A stretch of DNA of 41,700 nt from an uncultured Cytophagaceae bacterium (GCA_903933935.1 CAIZMB010000127.1:1-41700), one strand, 5' to 3'; numbered from the stretch's first letter, positions 16,212 to 25,129 are shown. Numbers and translations: made by a program. The notes: generated by a model not told the origin, from the letters alone.

Positions 16212-18242
16212 ATGTCTACATTTTCACGGACTACGGTAACGGCGGCTTTAATTTATGCGAATGGTCCTATTCATATTGGTCATTTAGCCGGTTGTTATTT
16301 ACCTGCAGACATTTATGTCCGTTTTTTACGTTTACAAAAGAAGGATGTTATTTTTGTTTCTGGGACGGATGAGCACGGAGTTCCTATTACAATTAAAGCA
16401 CAAAAGGAGGGTAAAACGCCTCAAGAGGTGGTTGACTATTACCATAAAGAAATTAAATCTTCTTTTAAGGATTTTGGAATATCGTTCGATTTTTATGGAA
16501 GGACTTCGGATCCTGTACATCATCAATTTTCTCAAGATTTCTTTTTGAAGCTATATGAAGAGGGGAAATTTGTAGAGGAGACGACGATGCAATATTTTGA
16601 TGAGTCGGCAAATCAATTTTTAGCTGACCGCTATATTACGGGGGATTGTCCTTCATGTAAGCAAGCGGGAGCATATGGGGATCAATGTGAGAAATGTGGG
16701 ACTACCTTATCTCCTAATGAGCTATTGAATCCCAAATCAATGTTGAGTGGGGCTTCACCTGTTTTAAAACCTACAAAGAATTGGTTTTTGCCGTTAGATC
16801 AGTGGCAAGGCGAGTTAACAAAATACATTGATTCGCATCCAGAATGGAAGCCAAATGTGCTGGGCCAAGTGAAATCATGGTTACAGGAAGGCCTCAGGCC
16901 GCGTGCCATGACCCGAGATTTGAATTGGGGGGTGCCTATTCCTTTGCCCGATACGGAAGGAAAGGTGCTATATGTTTGGTTTGATGCCCCTATTGGTTAT
17001 ATGTCGATGACTACTCAGTTGACACCTGATTGGGAGAAATATTGGAAGGCTAAGGACAGTCAAATTGTTCATTTTATAGGCAAAGACAATATCGTTTTTC
17101 ATTGTTTGATTTTTCCCGCTATGTGCATGGCACACGGGGAATTTCAGTTGGCGGACCAAGTGCCTGCCAATGAGTTTATGAATTTGGAGGGGGATAAAAT
17201 TTCTACTTCACGAAATTGGGCTGTTTGGTTGCATGAATATTTGCAAGACTTTCCAGGAAAACAGGATGTTTTACGCTATGCCTTGACTTCCTTAAGTCCT
17301 GAAACAAAAGATTCAGACTTTACTTGGGCTGATTTTCAGACCAAAAATAATTCGGAATTGGTAGCCATCTTAGGCAATTTTGTGAATAGGGCTTTTGTGT
17401 TGATTGATAAAAATTTCGATTCACAAGTGCCCATTAAATCTACAGAATCAAGTTTAGAGTCAGATTTGATGATCGCATTGAAGGATATTCCGGCCAAATT
17501 AGACGCTGCTTTAGCCGCATTTAAGTTTAGGGATGCCTTGGTGATCGCTATGGAAATTGCAAGGCTTGGGAATAAATACTTGGCTGAGACAGAACCTTGG
17601 AAGGTGATTAAGGAGGATCGAGAAAAAGCAGGTTCTATTTTGAATTTTGCGGTCCAGTTGGTCGCACAGTCAGCGATTGCCCTGGAACCCTTTATTCCAT
17701 TTACATCCTCTAGATTGAGAGAAGCTCTTGGAATGTCTGATTATTCTTGGACGCATATTGGAGATTTTGAAATTATTCCTGCAGGTCGAACATTGAAAAA
17801 TCCAGGTTTGTTATTTGATAAAATTGAGGATGATGTGATCCAAGTTCAAATAGATAAATTAAATAATACCAAAAATCTTATGGAATTAGCCTCTAAAACA
17901 GTTTCGCCAGGTAAGGAAACCATTGAATTTGATGACTTTGCCAAAATGGATATTCGGATTGGTGAAATTGTTGCCGCTGAAAAAATGGATAAGAGTAAAA
18001 AACTACTGAAGCTTACGGTGAATGATGGGGTCAAAGAGCGCACTATTCTCAGCGGAATCGCTGAGTATTTTAAGCCTGAAGAGGTCATTGGAAAGCAGGT
18101 TAGTTTCTTGGCCAACTTAGCGCCTCGGAAAATGATGGGTTTGGAAAGTGAAGGGATGATTTTGATGGCTGAGGATGCGGATGGGTCACTTTCTTTTGTA
18201 CAGCCCGATAAAAAAATATGGAATGGTGCTACAGTAAATTAA
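16212..18242 (+). CDS. metG: Methionyl-tRNA synthetase
   Basis: MetG charges tRNA-Met with methionine. The 676-residue protein has the class I HIGH motif at residues 21-24 (ANGPIHIGHLAG), a zinc knuckle (C146, C149, C159, C162) and the KMSKS loop in the form KISTS at 329-333. From about residue 575 there is an EMAP II-like tRNA-binding domain (FAKMDIRIGEIVAAEKMDKS) that promotes dimer formation and tRNA binding, as in E. coli MetG. Length and domain order are normal. It is a single gene ended by the hairpin at 18267-18297. Confidence 0.97.
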   Translation: MSTFSRTTVTAALIYANGPIHIGHLAGCYLPADIYVRFLRLQKKDVIFVSGTDEHGVPITIKAQKEGKTPQEVVDYYHKEIKSSFKDFGISFDFYGRTSDPVHHQFSQDFFLKLYEEGKFVEETTMQYFDESANQFLADRYITGDCPSCKQAGAYGDQCEKCGTTLSPNELLNPKSMLSGASPVLKPTKNWFLPLDQWQGELTKYIDSHPEWKPNVLGQVKSWLQEGLRPRAMTRDLNWGVPIPLPDTEGKVLYVWFDAPIGYMSMTTQLTPDWEKYWKAKDSQIVHFIGKDNIVFHCLIFPAMCMAHGEFQLADQVPANEFMNLEGDKISTSRNWAVWLHEYLQDFPGKQDVLRYALTSLSPETKDSDFTWADFQTKNNSELVAILGNFVNRAFVLIDKNFDSQVPIKSTESSLESDLMIALKDIPAKLDAALAAFKFRDALVIAMEIARLGNKYLAETEPWKVIKEDREKAGSILNFAVQLVAQSAIALEPFIPFTSSRLREALGMSDYSWTHIGDFEIIPAGRTLKNPGLLFDKIEDDVIQVQIDKLNNTKNLMELASKTVSPGKETIEFDDFAKMDIRIGEIVAAEKMDKSKKLLKLTVNDGVKERTILSGIAEYFKPEEVIGKQVSFLANLAPRKMMGLESEGMILMAEDADGSLSFVQPDKKIWNGATVN

Positions 18243-18266
18243 TGTTTACGCCATTTAATAAATAAA

Positions 18267-18298
18267 AATAAGGCCAGAAGAGACTTCTGGCCTTATTT
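18267..18298 (+). terminator. metG intrinsic terminator
   Basis: A 14-bp perfect stem (18267-18280 with 18284-18297, core AAGGCCAGAAG/CTTCTGGCCTT) with a 3-base loop AGA sits 24 bases after the metG stop. The flanking A/T-rich arms supply the U-tract. Confidence 0.88.
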
Positions 18299-18303
18299 AT
18301 GTA

Positions 18304-18330
18304 ACCTCTAAACCTATTTAACTATGAAAA
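18304..18330 (+). repeat. 27-nt leader repeat, copy 1
   Basis: ACCTCTAAACCTATTTAACT followed by ATGAAAA, identical to the copy at 18422-18448. It directly follows the metG terminator. The ATG opens a small ORF of 25 codons (18324-18401, starting MKIYTNIAILW and rich in lysine), with no recognised homology. Confidence 0.9.
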
Positions 18331-18386
18331 TTTATACGAATATAGCTATTTTATGGAAAAAATATAAGTTTAGTGCAAAAAAAATA

Positions 18387-18415
18387 AAAAGGTGTCGTTA
18401 AAAACAACACCTTTT
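18387..18415. terminator. Hairpin between the two leader repeats
   Basis: AAAAGGTGT (18387-18395) pairs with ACACCTTTT (18407-18415), and an inner GTT/AAC extends the stem beyond one mismatch. A-rich sequence lies before it and T after it. It could end transcription from the left, and from the minus-strand gene whose stop is at 18465. Confidence 0.65.
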
Positions 18416-18421
18416 CTGAAT

Positions 18422-18448
18422 ACCTCTAAACCTATTTAACTATGAAAA
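18422..18448 (+). repeat. 27-nt leader repeat, copy 2
   Basis: A perfect second copy of the 27-nt sequence at 18304-18330, again just after a hairpin. Its ATG (18442) opens an ORF of only 8 codons (MKTTYNLN, stop at 18466-18468). This stop lies within the last codons of the convergent minus-strand gene. Confidence 0.9.
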
Positions 18449-18464
18449 CTACTTACAATCTAAA

Positions 18465-18929
18465 TTAGAAAATGACAACTGTATCTGGTTGTGTCTCTGG
18501 CAAATTGTTTGCCGAAACTTCAATACTTTTTTCTTCTTCTACTACAGCCCAAACGACATTAATTGCATTGGCTGCTCTGCCTATTTCTTTTATCCAAGTT
18601 AACGTGCTGACATCTGAAATATTATCTACTTGAGAAATAATAGTTTTGATCGTTGCATTAAAAATGGCTTTTTCTTCTTTTGTTACTTTAAGATAATTTT
18701 GATTATTTTTTTGATAATCCTCTAATATTGAAATAGTTAGGCTCGCTGACGAAGTCTTTGTTCCTGAATTTTCTTTTAATATTAATGTTTGAATTACTTC
18801 TGAAAGAGTTTCCCTCTTTGATGACACGATGGCATTTGCACCTTTTCCTGTCAAACCGCTTGCTTGTACTGTTGGGTTGATGAATCCTAAACCTAGTAGG
18901 ACGCTAATCACTGTTATTTTACTATTCAT
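18465..18929 (-). CDS. Small exported protein of unknown function
   Basis: A 154-residue protein I do not recognise. The N-terminus MNSKITVISVLLGLGFINPTVQASG looks like a cleavable Sec signal peptide with cleavage near AxA-like VQAS. The mature part (about 130 residues) is polar, probably largely helical, without cysteines or repeats. It is rich in Ser, Thr, Glu and Lys, and ends in a hydrophobic VVIF. It is flanked by about 250 bases of AT-rich DNA upstream and the leader-repeat region downstream, so it appears monocistronic. The coding call rests on the full-length frame and the credible signal peptide; no function is proposed. Confidence 0.6.
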   Translation of the reverse strand: MNSKITVISVLLGLGFINPTVQASGLTGKGANAIVSSKRETLSEVIQTLILKENSGTKTSSASLTISILEDYQKNNQNYLKVTKEEKAIFNATIKTIISQVDNISDVSTLTWIKEIGRAANAINVVWAVVEEEKSIEVSANNLPETQPDTVVIF

Positions 18930-19178
18930 TTGTTTTGTTATATTTATTAACTAAATCAACAATACAAATTTATTGCATTTTTTTAATATTGCAAAACTTT
19001 ATTTTAGACAATTTTCAGAGTAGTAAATATGTATATTCTAAAATTTATGACAAATTCAGTATATTATTGACGTTAAACCTAATTTAACCAAATTAAATTT
19101 TGTTAAATTTATCAATTGTTTTGAATAATTCTAATATTAAAAAATTAAAATAAATCAATAATTCTTCAAATAATACAA
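18930..19178. other. AT-rich intergenic region
   Basis: About 250 bases of very AT-rich DNA between the small exported protein gene and pth. No ORF, tRNA or strong hairpin is seen. It presumably holds the promoter of the minus-strand exported-protein gene in its left part and the transcription end of pth on the right, but no box is convincing. Confidence 0.5.
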
Positions 19179-19739
19179 CTATTGGTTAAATTTATTCATT
19201 GTTTGTTGGATTCCTTCCAAGCAAAATCCCTCGATTATTTCAGAGCTGCGGTCTAATACGAATGAAATTTGGTCTAATTCCTTGGTTTCGAAGTTACCTA
19301 ATACATAATCAGCCTGTCTTCCTTTCGGAAAATCACTACCAATACCCATGCGCAATCTTCCATATTCAGTTGTGCTAAGTGAGGCTTCTATACTTTTTAA
19401 TCCATTATGTCCTCCATTAGATCCTTTGGGTTTAAGTCGAATGGTTTCAAAAGGCAAAGCGATATCGTCTAGGACGATCAGTAATCTGTCAATTTCTATT
19501 TTTAATTGTTGGCACCAGTAGAGAACCGATTTCCCACTTAGATTCATATACGTGTTAGGCTTCAATAAATAAATGGTCTTTCCTTTCAGTTTATATGACG
19601 TGATGGAACCGAGGCGGTCCGTTGAAAATTTAATATCCTTTTGTCTGGCTAAATAGTCGACAGCCATGAACCCTATGTTATGCCGTGTAAAAAGATATTC
19701 TGGGCCTATGTTTCCTAGGCCAACAATCAGGTAATTCAT
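19179..19739 (-). CDS. pth: Peptidyl-tRNA hydrolase
   Basis: Pth releases tRNA from peptidyl-tRNAs that drop off the ribosome. The 186-residue protein shows the standard motifs: LIVGLGNIGPEYLFTRHNIG with catalytic H20, the PNTYMNLSG loop near residue 61, the catalytic aspartate region VLDDIALPFE at 89-98 and KGSNGGHNGLKSIE at 105-118 (H111). Length is typical. It is divergent from the SDR gene, with a short shared promoter region (54 bases). Confidence 0.96.
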   Translation of the reverse strand: MNYLIVGLGNIGPEYLFTRHNIGFMAVDYLARQKDIKFSTDRLGSITSYKLKGKTIYLLKPNTYMNLSGKSVLYWCQQLKIEIDRLLIVLDDIALPFETIRLKPKGSNGGHNGLKSIEASLSTTEYGRLRMGIGSDFPKGRQADYVLGNFETKELDQISFVLDRSSEIIEGFCLEGIQQTMNKFNQ

Positions 19740-19757
19740 AGAATTGATATTATTTTA

Positions 19758-19765
19758 CAAATTTA
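19758..19765 (-). promoter_or_regulatory. -7 box for pth
   Basis: On the minus strand the bases read TAAATTTG, matching TAnnTTTG, 18 bases before the pth start. On the plus strand a weaker TACCTTCG at 19771-19778 may serve the divergent SDR gene. Confidence 0.45.
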
Positions 19766-19793
19766 GACATTACCTTCGTTAAAATATTTTGTT

Positions 19794-20540
19794 ATGGAAA
19801 AAATTGCTTGCATTACAGGTGCTAGTTCAGGAATTGGACGCGAAACAGCTTTAGTTTTAGCTGAAAATGGATATAAATTAATTTTATGTGGGCGAAGAAA
19901 AGATCGATTGGAGGCTTTGCAAAAGGAAATTTCGGTTGATTCTACCATTTTGATTTTTGATGTTCGCAAATTGGACCAAGTGCAATCCTCTTTTTCTAGT
20001 TTATCAAACGATTGGAAAAATATTGATGTTTTAATTAATAATGCTGGAAATGCACATGGACTTTCACCTATTCAAGATGGTGACGTCGCCGATTGGGATG
20101 CGATGATGCATGGCAATGTCAATGGCTTATTATATGTGTCTAAATCTGTTATTCCTTTAATGATTGCCCGTAAAAGCGGCCATATTATCAATATTTCATC
20201 GATTGCAGGAAAACAAATTTATGCCAATGGCGCGGTTTATTGTGCTTCTAAGGCGGCTGTTGAGGTTTTATCCCAAGGCATGCGCATCGATCTAAATCCT
20301 TTTGGAATCAAAGTTTCTAATTTAGCTCCTGGAGCAGTCAATACGGAGTTTTCTGCTGTAAGATTCAAAGGAGATGTAGATAAGGCAGATGCGGTCTACA
20401 AGGGTTTTGAGCCGCTTGTAGCTAAGGATGTCGCTGAAGTTTTAAGATATATAGTGATGGCACCTGCACATGTCAATTTATCTGATGTGACTTTATTGCC
20501 TACCGCTCAGGCTTCTGCAAATCTGATCAATCGCGTTTAA
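19794..20540 (+). CDS. SDR family NAD(P)-dependent oxidoreductase
   Basis: A 248-residue classical short-chain dehydrogenase. The cofactor loop is TGASSGIGRETALVLAENG (8-26), followed by the NNAGNAHG motif at 82-89. The catalytic triad is S135/S136, Y149 and K153 (YCASK). The sequence resembles YdfG-type enzymes that oxidise 3-hydroxy acids or L-allo-threonine; the basic residues GRRKDR after beta-2 suggest NADP(H). The exact substrate is not predictable. It is a single gene with a convergent rlmB-like gene downstream. Confidence 0.9.
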   Translation: MEKIACITGASSGIGRETALVLAENGYKLILCGRRKDRLEALQKEISVDSTILIFDVRKLDQVQSSFSSLSNDWKNIDVLINNAGNAHGLSPIQDGDVADWDAMMHGNVNGLLYVSKSVIPLMIARKSGHIINISSIAGKQIYANGAVYCASKAAVEVLSQGMRIDLNPFGIKVSNLAPGAVNTEFSAVRFKGDVDKADAVYKGFEPLVAKDVAEVLRYIVMAPAHVNLSDVTLLPTAQASANLINRV

Positions 20541-20561
20541 TCGAAAGAATAAATAAAAAGA

Positions 20562-21377
20562 TTAAACTCGCTGGCGTGTTGCTTCAAAAATAACAACTCC
20601 TGTGGCAACAGATACATTTAAACTACCTACTTGGCCACTTTGAGGAATGGCAGCTAATTCATCCGATTTACGAATTAATTCATCTGAAATTCCATCTTCT
20701 TCTGATCCTAAGATTACGGCTAATGGCACCGTAAAGTCACAAGAGTAGATCGATGTTTTTGTTTTTTCTGTACAAGAGACAACTTTCAATCCGGAATTTT
20801 GAAGGAAGTCAACGGTTTGAATCAGATTTTCCTCTTTACAAACGGGAATAAAATTCAATGCGCCCGATGAAGTTTTCATCGCATCTGCATTAATCTGTGC
20901 CGCTCCACGCGCTGGAATGACAATCGCATGCACGCCCGCACATTCTGCCGTTCTAGCAATGGCTCCAAAATTACGAACGTCTGTGATTCGGTCTAAAATC
21001 AAAACTAAAGGCACTTGACCTTTTTCAAAGGTAGTCGCTATGACATTCTCTAATTTGGCGTAGTGTATCGCCGAAACAAATGCAATTGCCCCTTGGTGAT
21101 TTTTTCTTGTGATTCGATTTAACTTTTCTAAAGGAACTTTTTGGACTTGAACTCCTTTTTCCTTGGCCAAATCTAATATTTCAGCGTTACCCAATTCTCT
21201 TTGGACTAATAAGCGGTCTATTTCTTTCCCTGATCTCAAGGTTTCTAACACCGATTGTATTCCAAATACAATTTCTTTGTTATCTGTTTGAGGGGTCGTA
21301 AAATGCCTAAATGGTCTTTTAAATGGGGGTCTTGATTCGTTTTCTTCTGACACGTCGTTTGCTGAAATTTCCGACAA
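20562..21377 (-). CDS. rlmB: TrmH-family rRNA 2'-O-methyltransferase (RlmB-like)
   Basis: A 271-residue SPOUT methyltransferase. Residues 37-110 form the ribosome-binding L30e-like substrate domain (starting IVFGIQSVLETLRSG), and residues 120-271 the knotted catalytic domain. The motifs are ILDRITDVRNFGAIARTAEC, VILGSEEDGIS and the C-terminal PQSGQVGSLNVSVATGV. This layout fits RlmB, which methylates G2251 of 23S rRNA, though related TrmH proteins share it. The first about 35 residues are polar and unconserved. It may share a transcript with the AlkB-like gene, which ends 26 bases upstream on the same strand. Confidence 0.9.
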   Translation of the reverse strand: MSEISANDVSEENESRPPFKRPFRHFTTPQTDNKEIVFGIQSVLETLRSGKEIDRLLVQRELGNAEILDLAKEKGVQVQKVPLEKLNRITRKNHQGAIAFVSAIHYAKLENVIATTFEKGQVPLVLILDRITDVRNFGAIARTAECAGVHAIVIPARGAAQINADAMKTSSGALNFIPVCKEENLIQTVDFLQNSGLKVVSCTEKTKTSIYSCDFTVPLAVILGSEEDGISDELIRKSDELAAIPQSGQVGSLNVSVATGVVIFEATRQRV

Positions 21378-21403
21378 AGGTCGGCAATATTTTTTATAAT
21401 TTT

Positions 21404-22030
21404 TTATGCTTGTCCAATTTCACATGAATCAGCCATTTTTCTAAAGGTTAAATTGATTCGAGTTCCTACGACTTTTTTGCTTTTGGGTAAGGCATGCAGC
21501 CAAAATTCCTGTGTCTCTCCTCGCATATCCAATACGCTCCCAGAATCAAGAATTAGGTCAAATTTAAGGCCATGGGTTTTATGCTTAAATTGAAATTTCC
21601 TGATTGCACCCAAGCTCACGGAGGCGATGCTGCTATGCTGGGTTATGCTTTTTTCATTATCACTATGCCAACCCATTCCTTCAGATCCATTGTGGTAATA
21701 ATTTAAAAGACATGCATTGTATTCACAACCTGTAATCTTTTCCACCCTTGATTTAATGTCAATCAATGTAGATGAAAATGGTAATGCGGTCTTAGATTGG
21801 CCTGAATAACGATATATGAAGGGTTTTTCCGCATACCAAGCCACCTTTCGGTCTGTGATATAGGTCTTGCCAAATAATTTGACCACATCTTGCTGCCAAA
21901 TTATTTCATTGGATAAATCATGGAAGTGCGATTCAATTTCTTCTTTTGAGAAAGCAAAGGGATGGTAGTTGACCGTACCATCGCAGGGCAATAAGTTATT
22001 TTGGTTTACATTTTCAATTTGTAATTGCAT
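21404..22030 (-). CDS. AlkB-like 2-oxoglutarate/Fe(II) dioxygenase
   Basis: A 208-residue member of the AlkB family, which removes alkyl damage from DNA or RNA bases by oxidative demethylation. The iron site HxD is in GMGWHSDNEK, and the 2OG-binding arginine lies in the C-terminal GTRINLTFRK. A PFSSTLIDIK segment and NACLLNYYHNGSEG precede the HxD as in ALKBH2/3-like bacterial proteins. I took the ATG at 22030; an upstream ATG at 22090 would add 20 lysine-rich residues that reach almost into the divergent gene. It lies upstream of rlmB on the same strand. Confidence 0.9.
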   Translation of the reverse strand: MQLQIENVNQNNLLPCDGTVNYHPFAFSKEEIESHFHDLSNEIIWQQDVVKLFGKTYITDRKVAWYAEKPFIYRYSGQSKTALPFSSTLIDIKSRVEKITGCEYNACLLNYYHNGSEGMGWHSDNEKSITQHSSIASVSLGAIRKFQFKHKTHGLKFDLILDSGSVLDMRGETQEFWLHALPKSKKVVGTRINLTFRKMADSCEIGQA

Positions 22031-22100
22031 GTAGCAAATTATGAAATATCGCTTAAAATCTTTTTTATTATCCTTAACTTTACGCTTCAATTAATTGAAT

Positions 22101-22871
22101 ATGTACAAAACTACTGAAATAGCCTCATCTGAAATTGCTTCAGATAATCCCGTTCACCAGCGACTTTTATTTCCATATCAACATGTTAGTCATTTAATTA
22201 GTGGCAACGTATTGGAAATCGGTTGCGGTACAGGTAGGGGAGTAGGGGTTTTAGCAGATAAAGTTTCAGGTTATACAGGGGTAGATAAAAACACAGAATT
22301 AATGGAATCATTGGGACAAAAGTACCCTGATTTTACTTTTATTGACATGTTTTTGCCACCCCTTCAGGATTTGCCTGATAATCATTTTGATTTTGTAATT
22401 ACTTTTCAGGTGATCGAACATATAGAACCGGATTCCTTTTTTCTGGCCGAAGCAGCCCGAGTATTAAAACCAGGAGGTAAATTGTATTTAACGACGGTTA
22501 ATAAAAAGTTCTCATTGACAAGAAATCCATGGCATGTGCGTGAATATTATGCAGATGGTTTACAAAATTTAATGGAAAAGCATTTTTCCACCGTAATCAC
22601 TGAAGGTATTCATGGCAATGATAAGGTCATGAAATATTACGAAGAGAATAAAAAGTCGGTGGAACGCATTACAAAATTTGATATTTTCAATTTACAATAT
22701 CGCCTTCCAAGAACATGGTTGCAGGTTCCTTATGATTTAGCGAATCGCTTAAGCCGCAATTCATTGTCAAATCAAAATAACTCGTTGGTCAATTCCATTC
22801 AAGTAGATGATTATTTTTTATCCAACGAGCCTGAAAATTCACTCGATTTCTTTTACACCGGGATCAAATAA
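22101..22871 (+). CDS. Class I SAM-dependent methyltransferase
   Basis: A 256-residue methyltransferase with motif I VLEIGCGTGRGVGVL at about residue 50, the acidic end of beta-2 (TGVDKNTELM), and the FDFVITFQVIEHI and LKPGGKLYLTTVN segments of the Methyltransf_11 fold. The C-terminal about 80 residues are unconserved and probably bind the substrate. The substrate cannot be named. The ATG at 22101 was chosen over a TTG two codons upstream. An O-methyltransferase gene follows 3 bases later, so the two form an operon. Confidence 0.88.
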   Translation: MYKTTEIASSEIASDNPVHQRLLFPYQHVSHLISGNVLEIGCGTGRGVGVLADKVSGYTGVDKNTELMESLGQKYPDFTFIDMFLPPLQDLPDNHFDFVITFQVIEHIEPDSFFLAEAARVLKPGGKLYLTTVNKKFSLTRNPWHVREYYADGLQNLMEKHFSTVITEGIHGNDKVMKYYEENKKSVERITKFDIFNLQYRLPRTWLQVPYDLANRLSRNSLSNQNNSLVNSIQVDDYFLSNEPENSLDFFYTGIK

Positions 22872-22874
22872 TTC

Positions 22875-23513
22875 ATGGAATTTATCGATTCAAATATTGA
22901 AGCGTATTCTCAATCATTTTCAGATCCTGAAAGCGCTTTATTAAAAGAATTGAATCGTGAAACACATGCTTTGGTCTTACAACCTAGAATGCTTTCAGGG
23001 CATTTACAAGGCCGATTTTTATCTTTAATTTCTAAAATTTTACAGCCCAAACTTATTCTTGAAATTGGGACTTATACCGGTTATTCCGCTTTGTGTTTAG
23101 CAGAAGGATTGGATGAAAAAGGCCAACTCATCACCATTGATATAAACGAGGAATTGGAGACATTTGCCCGTTCATTTTTCAATCGCTCTCCTTATGCTTC
23201 CCAAATCGATTATCGAATCGCAGACGCAAAAGATGAATTAAATAAAATTGATGGGCCCATAGATCTTGTTTTTATTGATGCCGACAAAAGAAATTATGCA
23301 GCTTATTTTGATTTGGTGATTGATAAAGTGCGTAAGGGTGGACTCATTATTGTCGATAATGTGTTGTGGAGCGGTAAAATAATCGATGCATCTGCCCAGG
23401 ATAAATCAACGGTTGCCTTGCGGGATTTCAATCAAAAATGCCTGGATGATGTTCGGGTAGAAAAAACGCTTCTTCCTCTTCGGGATGGATTATTGATCCT
23501 TAGAAAAAAATAA
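22875..23513 (+). CDS. O-methyltransferase, caffeoyl-CoA OMT-like
   Basis: A 212-residue protein of the Methyltransf_3 family, cation-dependent O-methyltransferases. The motifs are ILEIGTYTGYSALCLAEGL (SAM loop), LVFIDADKRNY (metal-binding aspartate) and GGLIIVDNVLWSGKI (second metal site). Bacterial members act on catechol-like or other hydroxyl groups; the substrate is unknown. It lies 3 bases after another methyltransferase, and its stop directly abuts the stop of the convergent MltD-like gene. Confidence 0.9.
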   Translation: MEFIDSNIEAYSQSFSDPESALLKELNRETHALVLQPRMLSGHLQGRFLSLISKILQPKLILEIGTYTGYSALCLAEGLDEKGQLITIDINEELETFARSFFNRSPYASQIDYRIADAKDELNKIDGPIDLVFIDADKRNYAAYFDLVIDKVRKGGLIIVDNVLWSGKIIDASAQDKSTVALRDFNQKCLDDVRVEKTLLPLRDGLLILRKK

Positions 23514-25043
23514 TTAAGGTATTAACTTTATTTTTTGGCCAATTTTCAAGCTAAGGTTTTTACCCAAGCTATTCCATTTAATCAAATCTTCTGTTGAAAT
23601 CGAATAGGTCTTCGAAATTCTAAATAGCGTTTCTCCAGCTTGCACGGTATGTAGGGTGTGCTTAATTTCAGAGGCATTGGAGGTTTCTACTTGTAGGTCG
23701 ACTTCCGGTTTTTCAATTAATTTACTTTTACTCTCAACTTTCACTAGCTCAGATTCTGATTTTATACTGATCTCTCTAGAATCTGCGGGTGCTATGATAA
23801 AGCCATTGGCTTTTTCGCTTGTGTGTATAGTCCTCGTCGGCTCTTCTTTTTCTAAAATCACAATATTATTCTCTTTTTTAGGCGCATTTTTTGCCTTTTT
23901 ATCTAACTGTTGGGATATAACTTCTAACATCGGAACCAGACGCTTCACTTTTACTTTTTGACCTAACATAATCATTGTCTTCATGTCAAATCCATTTAAT
24001 TTAAGAAGCTCAGGTAATTTCATTTCATATTTACTCGAGATCGATGAAAGCGTTTCTCCAGCAACGACAGTATGTAAACGTGTCTCAATTTGGTCTGACA
24101 TGATCGCCACATTTTTCGATTTCTTGTTTGGACTCGGCTGATAGAGTTTACTCGAATCGACAGATGCTGTTAATATTTGAGTTTCAATGGGTTCAATAAA
24201 AGGCTTATGGGTACTAGAAACAAAGGTCTTGATATTGCTTGGATGGTAGAGCGTATAAATCTTGCCATTGGGAATCCAATCCTTTAAAATCCATGCATTG
24301 TGTTTTTTTAAATCGTCGTATGATAATTGAAGCGAATCCGATAATTCATACAAATTTCTTCCACCCGACATTTGCAAGGTGACCATGCTATTTTCTAATT
24401 CAATGTTGGGCTCATTTTGTAATTTATCTTCCCAGAAATGTTTATAGGCTAAGAAGCGAATCAAATACCAATCCGTTGAGGAGTCGACTTCTATTTCCGT
24501 TTTCCCTTTCCAATCTTGTGCGTAATTTGTCTTTTTCAAGGTCCCTAAGCCCATTCTGTAGGATAGTAAGGTGCTTAACCAATTATTCAACACCCCGTTA
24601 TTTCGGGTAAAATAGTTGACCGCTCCCTTCGTTGATTCAATAATATGCCTTCTTTCGTCTATTTGTTTATCTACCTTCATCCCTACGTCGATGGCCGTTT
24701 CAAATTTAAATTGCCAATATCCAACAGCAGCTGAAGTGGAAACGGCATTGGGATTTAAATTACTTTCTTGAACACATAAATATTTGAATTCATCTGGGAT
24801 GTTACCCTCTTTCAATATGGGTTCAATTAATGGAAAATATAGCCGCATTTTGGCTAATAAAGCGGTTGAGTAGCGTTTGTTGGCCCCCAACATATTAAAT
24901 TCCTTATCAAAAATGGGTTTGGCTGAAGCGTGAATAATCACCTTAACATTTCCAATGGATATCGTGTCAGGTAAATCTTTATACGCATTTGCATAAAAAG
25001 AAATCGAAATTAGAAACAAGAAAAGTGGGATGATCCTATACAA
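23514..25043 (-). CDS. MltD-like lytic murein transglycosylase with LysM repeats
   Basis: A 509-residue exported enzyme that cleaves peptidoglycan glycan strands to 1,6-anhydro ends. It has a signal peptide (IIPLFLFLISISFYANA). The SLT/goose-lysozyme-like domain spans about 70-215 and has the catalytic glutamate in CVQESNLNP and the AVGYWQFKFETA motif. A weaker LysM-like part lies near 230-270, and two clear LysM domains follow: HTVVAGETLSSISSKYEM (about 328) and HTVQAGETLFRISKTYSI (about 463). They bind peptidoglycan. The linker between them is rich in Lys, Glu and Ser. A -7-like TAATTTTG lies at 25066-25073 on the minus strand. Confidence 0.92.
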   Translation of the reverse strand: MYRIIPLFLFLISISFYANAYKDLPDTISIGNVKVIIHASAKPIFDKEFNMLGANKRYSTALLAKMRLYFPLIEPILKEGNIPDEFKYLCVQESNLNPNAVSTSAAVGYWQFKFETAIDVGMKVDKQIDERRHIIESTKGAVNYFTRNNGVLNNWLSTLLSYRMGLGTLKKTNYAQDWKGKTEIEVDSSTDWYLIRFLAYKHFWEDKLQNEPNIELENSMVTLQMSGGRNLYELSDSLQLSYDDLKKHNAWILKDWIPNGKIYTLYHPSNIKTFVSSTHKPFIEPIETQILTASVDSSKLYQPSPNKKSKNVAIMSDQIETRLHTVVAGETLSSISSKYEMKLPELLKLNGFDMKTMIMLGQKVKVKRLVPMLEVISQQLDKKAKNAPKKENNIVILEKEEPTRTIHTSEKANGFIIAPADSREISIKSESELVKVESKSKLIEKPEVDLQVETSNASEIKHTLHTVQAGETLFRISKTYSISTEDLIKWNSLGKNLSLKIGQKIKLIP

Positions 25044-25129
25044 ATTCTTCAGGATATTGTGTTTGCAAAATTACCAAAATTATCTAATTAAACGGCAATG
25101 ACCCGATTTTATTGCCCCTAGATATTTCT

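Noticed and set aside
16315-16548. Second plus-strand ORF inside metG
   Set aside because: It lies in the wrong frame of a conserved synthetase domain and is AT-driven low-complexity sequence.
22031-22090. Upstream start for the AlkB-like gene at 22090
   Set aside because: It adds a lysine-rich tail that is not part of the family and would leave only about 10 bases to the divergent gene.
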